Positions 59,190-64,000 of a stretch of 64,000 bases of DNA are shown here, one piece after another (the stretch's first letter is position 1; every line of letters begins with the position of its first letter). The notes below the pieces were generated by a model. That model ran no database searches. It saw only the letters and a list, made by a program, of their open reading frames with translations, and was not told where the DNA came from. Source of the stretch: Streptomyces sp. NBC_00620 (GTDB taxonomy: Bacteria > Actinomycetota > Actinomycetes > Streptomycetales > Streptomycetaceae). Where the stretch lies: the NCBI RefSeq assembly GCF_026341825.1, contig NZ_JAPENY010000002.1, positions 1,707,001 through 1,771,000 of the forward strand, written 5' to 3'. The translations under genes were made by a program, and so were the position numbers.

Positions 59190-60545
59190 TCAGGCGGAGC
59201 GCAGGTCGAACGTCACCTGGATCGGGACGGGGGAACCCGTGACCGGCAGGCCGACGGCCACGCCCTCGCCGGTGACCCGCGCGGGGGCCGGCGTTCCGTC
59301 GGCGAGGCGGGCGGATCGTGGGTCCACGCGGGCTGCGTCCACGGTGAGTACCGGTGCGGCCTCGGTGGTCCAGATGAACGCGTGGAGCCGGTCGCCGGTC
59401 CGGGTCCAGCGAACCCACGGCGTCTCGGCGGGCTTGGCCAGCTCTGCGGCCACCGGGGTCGAGCCGAACACGGACGGGCCGTTGAGGGCATTCCACTCGG
59501 CCAGTTCCACGAGCGTCCGCCGCTGCAGGTCGGGAACGGTGCCCTCGGCGGTCAGCCCGATGTTGAGCAGGAGGTTGCCGCCGCGGGAGACGACATCCAC
59601 GAAATGGCTGATCGCCTCGGGTCCGCTGAGGGAGGTGGACTCGTCGTCCAGCCGGTTGTAGCCGAATGAGTAGCCGATGCCGCGGGTGTTCTCCCACATC
59701 TCGCTGCCCTCGACGGCGCCCCCGTGCTGGTATTCGCTCGTCCGGAAGTCCCAGTGCGTCTCGCCCCACCGGTCGTTGACGACACCCTCGGGGTTCGCGG
59801 CGTAGAAACTCTCGAAGAGGCTCACCAGGCTCTTGGGGCCCTCGGCCTTTCCGGCGTCCGGCCACTCGATGTCGCCCCAGAGCACGTCCGGCCGGTAGCG
59901 GGCGATGAGGTCGGTCATGTGGTCGTGGGCGTAGTCCGCGTACGCCCTGTCGACCGGGCGCACGCCGAAGCTTTCGACGTCGACGATGGGCGGCGTGCTC
60001 CCGGCATGCCAGTCGAGGCCGCCCGAGTAGTACACGCCGAAGCGGACTCCTGCTGCGCGGGCCGCGACGCTGAGCTCGTCGACGAGGTCCCGGCGCGGTC
60101 CGCGGTGCACCGTGTTGCGGTCGCCGGTGCCGGGGGCGTCCCACAAGGTGACGCCGTCGTGGTGTTTCGTCGTCGGGACGAAGTAGCCGGCGCCGGTGGC
60201 GGCGACCAGTTCCATGAGATCGGCGGCGTCGAAGTCCTTGGCCGTCCACTGGTCGAGGAAATCGTCGTACGGTGCGTCGCCATACGCCTCGCGGTGGTGT
60301 TCCGCGGCGGGGCTGCCGACGATGCGGATGGTGTTGGCGTACCACTCCGCGTAGGGGTTGTGGATGAAGAACCTGTCCGGGTCGATCGTGCCGGAGGTCC
60401 CGGTCGGCTCGGCCCAGGCGGGCACCGAGTACGGTCCCCAATGGACGAAGATTCCGAGCTTGGCGTCACGGAACCAGCCCGGTGTCTCCCGCTCGAACCT
60501 GCGGTACTGCTCCGGTCGCTGCGGCGCTTCTTGGAACATGGCCAC
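59190..60545 (-). CDS. GH29 alpha-L-fucosidase, cytosolic type
   Basis: A 451-residue glycoside hydrolase family 29 enzyme. Family blocks are GWFRDAKLGIFVHWGPYSVPAW, YNPYAEWY-like HNPYAEWYANTI, FVPTTKHHDGVTLWD, RFGVYYSGGLDWH, the nucleophile Asp in VLWGDIEWP (near residue 215), ENTRGIGYSFGYNR and SRGGNLLLNIGLTAEGTV. No signal peptide is present, so the substrate must enter the cell first. It is in one operon with a CoA ligase and an esterase. GTG 60545 is the likely start (GAGAGG upstream); ATG 60539 is possible. Confidence 0.92.
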   Translation of the reverse strand: MAMFQEAPQRPEQYRRFERETPGWFRDAKLGIFVHWGPYSVPAWAEPTGTSGTIDPDRFFIHNPYAEWYANTIRIVGSPAAEHHREAYGDAPYDDFLDQWTAKDFDAADLMELVAATGAGYFVPTTKHHDGVTLWDAPGTGDRNTVHRGPRRDLVDELSVAARAAGVRFGVYYSGGLDWHAGSTPPIVDVESFGVRPVDRAYADYAHDHMTDLIARYRPDVLWGDIEWPDAGKAEGPKSLVSLFESFYAANPEGVVNDRWGETHWDFRTSEYQHGGAVEGSEMWENTRGIGYSFGYNRLDDESTSLSGPEAISHFVDVVSRGGNLLLNIGLTAEGTVPDLQRRTLVELAEWNALNGPSVFGSTPVAAELAKPAETPWVRWTRTGDRLHAFIWTTEAAPVLTVDAARVDPRSARLADGTPAPARVTGEGVAVGLPVTGSPVPIQVTFDLRSA

Positions 60546-60557
60546 GGAGTGAGCCTC

Positions 60558-62201
60558 TCAGTGTGTGGTGGGATGCGCCGAACCGGCCTGGAGCCGCTGC
60601 CTGAGCAGGAAGCGCTGGGTCTTGCCGCTCGGCGTTTTGGGCAGTTCGGGCACGAAGTGGATCGCACGGGGATAGGCGTGGGCGGCGAAGCCGGTCTTGA
60701 CCGCCTGCTGGAGTTCGGCGACGAGCTCGTCGCCGGGCCGGGCCGTGGGACGCAGCACCACGAAGGCCACGAGCACTTCACCGCGCAGCTCGTCGGGGGC
60801 GCCGACGACAGCCGCCTCGGCGACGGCCTCGTGGGCGGCCAGCACGCTCTCCACGTCGAACGGCCCGATGCGGTAGCCGCCCATCAGGATGACGTCGTCG
60901 TCGCGGGCGGCGAAGAACAGGTATCCGTCCTCGTCCTTCGTCGCGACGTCGCCGGTGTAGTACCAGCGCCGGTCGGGGCTGAACCGCTCCGCCGTGCGGC
61001 CCTCAGCGTCCTGATAGCCGGTGAACCACATCAGCGGGCTGTGGGCGCAGTCGACGGCGACCCGACCGGTCACGCCGGTCCCGGCGGGGACGTCGTCGTC
61101 CGGCCGGAGGATCTCGACGGTCCAGCCCGGCAGGGCGCGTCCCATGGATCCGGGTCGCACCTCGCCGCGGAGGTCCTGGTGCCAGGCGTTGGCGACCGCC
61201 ATACCGAGTTCGGTCTGGCCGTAGTGGTCGAGGACCGGGACGCCGAGCGTGCGCTCGGCCCAGGGGATCACATCCTGGGTGAGGGGCTCACCCGCGGACG
61301 AGCAGTGCCGTAGCCGCAGGTTCTGGGGGACCGGGGTGTCGGCGTGACGCAGGGCGCGGTACACGGTCGGCCCTGCCGCGAAGTTGGTGACGGCGAACCG
61401 CGACAGCACCGACCAGGTCAGCGCGGGGCTGAACCCCGAGTGCAGGAGGACGGCGGTGCGGCCCAGAGCGAGCGGGGCGACGAGCGAGAAGTACAGGCCG
61501 TAGGCCCAGCCCGGATCGGCGGCGTTCCAGAACACGTCCGAAGGCCGGTGGTCCAAGCCGTACTCCTGGTACATCGCGAACGCGGCGACGGCCCGCAGCG
61601 GCACCGGCACGCCCTTGGGCGATCCGGTCGTGCCGGAGGTGAACAGCTCGATGACGGGCGCGTCGCCGCCCGCGGATACGGCGCGTTCCAGCGGTGGATG
61701 TGCCGCGATCAGGTCGGCGAAGGCCAGCGTCCCGTCGTCGGTCGGCCCGGTCGTGATGATCCGGCGTCCGGCGTCCGCGGGGAACGCCGGGGAGGGGGCG
61801 AGCTTGGCACGCTGGTCGGCGTCGACGAACACCGCCTTGGTGCCGTTGCCGGTGATCCGGACCCCGATCGCCGGCGGCGCGAAGGCCGTGAACAAGGGGA
61901 TGTGCACCGCGCCGAGGCGCCAGATGGCGAGCAGGGCGACGACCAGTTCGGCGGACTTCCCCATCAGCGTGGCGACGCGGTCGCCGGGGCCGACGCCCAG
62001 GTCGGCCAGCGCGCTCGCCATCCGGGCCGAGGATTCCTTGAGCTCTCCGAACGTGAGGTTCCGGCCGGTCAGGTCGGGTTCGACGAGCGTGAACGCGACG
62101 GCGTCAGCCGGGTGCCGGTCGCACAGCAGCTCCGCCGTGCACGCTGTCGGCGAACCGAAGATCGCGAGCAGGTCCGCCATGTGGTGTTCCGGACTGGTCA
62201 T
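60558..62201 (-). CDS. AMP-forming acyl-CoA synthetase
   Basis: A 547-residue adenylate-forming ligase of the ACS/medium-chain type. Core motifs are ELFTSGTTGSPKGVPV (A3), HCSSAGEPLTQDVIPW (A4), VLDHYGQTELGMAVANA (A5), WYYTGDVATKDEDGYLFFAARDDDVI (A7-A8) and PKTPSGKTQRFLLR (A10 Lys). It should activate a short or medium carboxylic or aryl acid to its CoA ester. The precise acid is unknown. AAGGAGCAAG precedes ATG 62201. It is the first gene of its operon, divergent from the GAF-LuxR regulator. Confidence 0.92.
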   Translation of the reverse strand: MTSPEHHMADLLAIFGSPTACTAELLCDRHPADAVAFTLVEPDLTGRNLTFGELKESSARMASALADLGVGPGDRVATLMGKSAELVVALLAIWRLGAVHIPLFTAFAPPAIGVRITGNGTKAVFVDADQRAKLAPSPAFPADAGRRIITTGPTDDGTLAFADLIAAHPPLERAVSAGGDAPVIELFTSGTTGSPKGVPVPLRAVAAFAMYQEYGLDHRPSDVFWNAADPGWAYGLYFSLVAPLALGRTAVLLHSGFSPALTWSVLSRFAVTNFAAGPTVYRALRHADTPVPQNLRLRHCSSAGEPLTQDVIPWAERTLGVPVLDHYGQTELGMAVANAWHQDLRGEVRPGSMGRALPGWTVEILRPDDDVPAGTGVTGRVAVDCAHSPLMWFTGYQDAEGRTAERFSPDRRWYYTGDVATKDEDGYLFFAARDDDVILMGGYRIGPFDVESVLAAHEAVAEAAVVGAPDELRGEVLVAFVVLRPTARPGDELVAELQQAVKTGFAAHAYPRAIHFVPELPKTPSGKTQRFLLRQRLQAGSAHPTTH

Positions 62202-62229
62202 CTTGCTCCTTGAAGGGGGCGTTGATCGG

Positions 62230-62269
62230 CGCGTACCGTTAACGCGATGTTTCCTCGGACCGCTCCGAG
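62230..62269. promoter_or_regulatory. Inverted repeats between ligase and GAF-LuxR genes
   Basis: CGCGT-N7-ACGCG (62230-62246) and CTCGGA-N4-TCCGAG (62254-62269) lie in the 129-nt divergent region. The first is the size of a LuxR- or TetR-type operator. It does not match the AAACG palindromes of the other operon. Confidence 0.4.
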
Positions 62270-62330
62270 TCCGGCACCCCCGGATGAGGGGGGCGCCGCG
62301 GACAGCGCCGCACCGTTTCGAGGAGGCGTC

Positions 62331-63200
62331 ATGACCACCAGGCCGATCTCTGTCGCCGAGGACAGCAGGCTGATCGGTCGGGCCCTGGCCGAGCTGCGTG
62401 ACGCCACCGGGCTGGGCCTCGCTTTCGGCGGCGTGGTGACCGCCGAAGGGCAGGTGCGGCTCGACGAGTTCGCCGGAGTCACCAAGGGCGCGCTGCGCGG
62501 CGTCGGCCTGGCCTTCGGGCAGGGACTCGGCGGCAAGGTGGTCGCCCTGCGGCGCCCGATGGCGGTCAACGACTACGTCGCGAGCGAGCGGATCAGCCAC
62601 CACTACGACCGGGTGATCACCGCCGAGGGCCTGCGCGCGATGGTGGCGGTGCCGGTGGTGGTGTGCCGGACGGTGCGCGGGGTGCTGTACGGGGCGGTCC
62701 GCCAGGTCGTGCCGCTGGGAGACCGCGCCGTACAGGCGGTGGCCGACGCGGCCCGCGACCTGGAACAGGAACTCGCCGTACGCGATGAAGTGGCCCGGCG
62801 CCTGGCCTGGTTGAGCGAACGGGCGGCTGCGGCGGAGCCGGCGCCGGGGCCGATGACGCCCCAGTGGGAGCTGGTCAGAGAGGCGTACGCGGATCTGCGG
62901 AGCCTCGCGGGACAGCTCACAGATTCTGAGGCCAGGCAGCAGTTCGATGTCGCGTGCGAAAAGCTCGCCGCCGCAGGGCATTCGGCACCCGGAGATTCCC
63001 GCGCACCGGTGCTCTCTCCCCGGGAGCTGGACGTCCTGGCGTGCGTCGCCGTCGGGCGAAGCAACGCCGACGCGGCGATCGAACTCGGCATCGGTGTCGA
63101 GACGGTGAAGAGCTACTTGCGCAGCGCGACACGCAAACTCGGATCCCGCTCGCGCTTGGAGGCGGTCGTGGCCGCTCGCCGCCTGGGCCTCCTGCCGTGA
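62331..63200 (+). CDS. GAF-domain LuxR-type transcriptional regulator
   Basis: A 289-residue regulator. An N-terminal GAF-like domain (about 15-160: GLAFGQGLGGKVVALRRPMAVNDYVASERISHHYDRVITAEGLRAMVAVPV) is followed by a helical linker and a C-terminal LuxR helix-turn-helix: LSPRELDVLACVAVGRSNADAAIELGIGVETVKSYLRSATRKLGSRSRLEAVVAA. Such regulators sense a small ligand through GAF. GAGGAGG precedes ATG 62331. It is divergent from the ligase operon, so it may activate it. Confidence 0.9.
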   Translation: MTTRPISVAEDSRLIGRALAELRDATGLGLAFGGVVTAEGQVRLDEFAGVTKGALRGVGLAFGQGLGGKVVALRRPMAVNDYVASERISHHYDRVITAEGLRAMVAVPVVVCRTVRGVLYGAVRQVVPLGDRAVQAVADAARDLEQELAVRDEVARRLAWLSERAAAAEPAPGPMTPQWELVREAYADLRSLAGQLTDSEARQQFDVACEKLAAAGHSAPGDSRAPVLSPRELDVLACVAVGRSNADAAIELGIGVETVKSYLRSATRKLGSRSRLEAVVAARRLGLLP

Positions 63201-63498
63201 GATGCATCGAGTCCTGACCGCTTACGGCGGTGGAACTCAGAGAGGCGACTGGCCTGCGTGTGAGCGGTGGCCGCAGCTGCTGCCGCGAACCGGGCGCGGC
63301 ACGAGTGCAGTAGCGGCTGACGCGGCAAGAGTGCGATCCACGGCTGGTATTGGCCCGTGCTTCGAAGGCCGTCGCGGACTTGTCGGTGCGCACATGAATC
63401 ATCGGCGATCTGCTGTAGCCGTTGGACCTCGCTAACCCGGGTCGGTCGTAGCCGACTGTTCCAGCTCCAGCTCGCAGCGACCGTGTGGGTGCGGCCCG
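63201..63498. other. Gap without a gene between the LuxR and HxlR genes
   Basis: Nothing in these 298 nt supports a gene on either strand. No strong hairpin was seen that would serve as terminator for the two convergent genes. Confidence 0.5.
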
Positions 63499-63909
63499 CT
63501 AATGGTTGTCGGCTGTCCCGGTGAGGGCCCGGTGCCGGCGGATCTCGGCATGGTGGGTGATGGCCCAGTCGATCAGGGAGGCCACGATGTCTTTGAGGCT
63601 GGCGCCGAGCGGGGCGAGGGCGTATTCCACCCGTGGCGGCACTTCGGCATAGGCGGTCCGGGTGATCAGGCCGTCATGGTGGAGCTGGGCCAGGGTGCGC
63701 GAGAGCATGCGCTGGGAGATGCCGGGGATGGCGTGCAGCAGTTCGGTGTAGCGCATCACGCCGTCCTGCAGGGTCGCGATCACCATCAGCGTCCACTTGT
63801 CCCCGACCCGGTCCATGATCTGGCGGACGAAGTCCGCGTCCTCGACCGGGATACGGGCGCAGGGCCCTGGGAGCCCGGTTGTTTCCCTCTGGATCGCGAC
63901 GTCGTCCAT
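63499..63909 (-). CDS. HxlR-family transcriptional regulator
   Basis: A 136-residue winged-helix regulator. The HxlR pattern is complete: PCARIPVEDADFVRQIMDRVGDKWTLMVIATLQDGVMRYTELLHAIPGISQRMLSRTLAQLHHDGLITRTAYAEVPPRVEYALAPLGASL. HxlR proteins often respond to reactive aldehydes or quinones and control a divergent oxidoreductase; here the divergent gene lies outside the window. I use ATG 63909 because AAGGGGG lies 9 nt upstream; ATG 63918 directly follows that purine tract and is less likely. Confidence 0.9.
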   Translation of the reverse strand: MDDVAIQRETTGLPGPCARIPVEDADFVRQIMDRVGDKWTLMVIATLQDGVMRYTELLHAIPGISQRMLSRTLAQLHHDGLITRTAYAEVPPRVEYALAPLGASLKDIVASLIDWAITHHAEIRRHRALTGTADNH

Positions 63910-64000
63910 TGCGGACATCCCCCTTCGGTAGCGGACATGGATGTGTGTTTTGTAGGCCCTCCCATACTGGCCTATCGTGGCGCTACATACCAATCGTATG

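Noticed and set aside
62230..62269. A further copy of the TetR AAACG operator before the ligase operon
   Set aside because: The inverted repeats there are CGCGT and CTCGGA types and do not match the AAACGATCGTTT motif.
1..64000. tRNA or rRNA genes
   Set aside because: No cloverleaf with a GGTTCGA-type T-loop and no rRNA-like stretch was found by reading both strands.

Overview
This 64 kb window comes from a high-GC actinomycete chromosome, almost certainly Streptomyces. The signs are the very strong third-position GC bias, frequent GTG starts, many 4-nt stop/start overlaps, a conservon (histidine kinase / roadblock / DUF742 / GTPase), an F420-type PPOX protein, a DUF5709 protein, a DUF3516 helicase and a short RGHIDLLRVAS-type leader peptide. 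No tRNA, rRNA, CRISPR array or intact mobile element was seen.

Layout. 0-5.4 kb: a decapeptide-phased pentapeptide-repeat membrane protein, an MpaB-like oxygenase, a PadR repressor with a palindromic operator divergent from an alpha/beta hydrolase, and a methyltransferase. 5.5-12.7 kb: a signalling block with an MHYT membrane protein, a full conservon, a PPOX flavoprotein, a second free-standing roadblock protein and an uncharacterised protein. 12.7-28.6 kb: TesB thioesterase and DUF3516 helicase, a DUF457-type membrane protein, L31 type B, DUF5709, a heterodimeric ABC exporter whose nucleotide sites have degenerated in a complementary way, a secreted PNGase A-like protein, a DAACS symporter, MarR with a divergent ABC exporter, and a small MltG-like protein.

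28.6-37.3 kb: a sulfonate uptake operon (ssuCBA plus a flavin oxidoreductase) with its own promoter and a cysteine-ending leader peptide; a YjbQ protein; an in-frame remnant of a serine recombinase joined to a TetR fragment; and an SDR / DHA2 exporter / TetR resistance-type set.

37.6-52.6 kb: a myo-inositol catabolic operon (iolC, a Cgl0159-like TIM barrel, iolB, iolD, mmsA/iolA, iolE, an MFS porter, iolG, iolH) divergent from a LacI regulator. Beyond the regulator lies a three-gene sugar-type ABC importer. The iolC and importer promoters share the same architecture (TTGACA, 18 nt, CAT[A/C]GT, then a tandem operator of about 24 bp), so the regulator probably controls both and the importer probably carries inositol or a relative.

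52.9-54.05 kb is a graveyard of gene fragments on both strands. 54.1-62.2 kb holds a TetR gene and two minus-strand operons, FAD monooxygenase-amidohydrolase-VOC protein and CoA ligase-GH29 fucosidase-esterase. AAACG(A)TCGTTT-type palindromes lie before tetR and around the monooxygenase promoter. The gene content suggests breakdown of a glycosylated, acylated or aromatic compound; this is inference. A GAF-LuxR regulator is divergent from the ligase, and an HxlR regulator closes the window.
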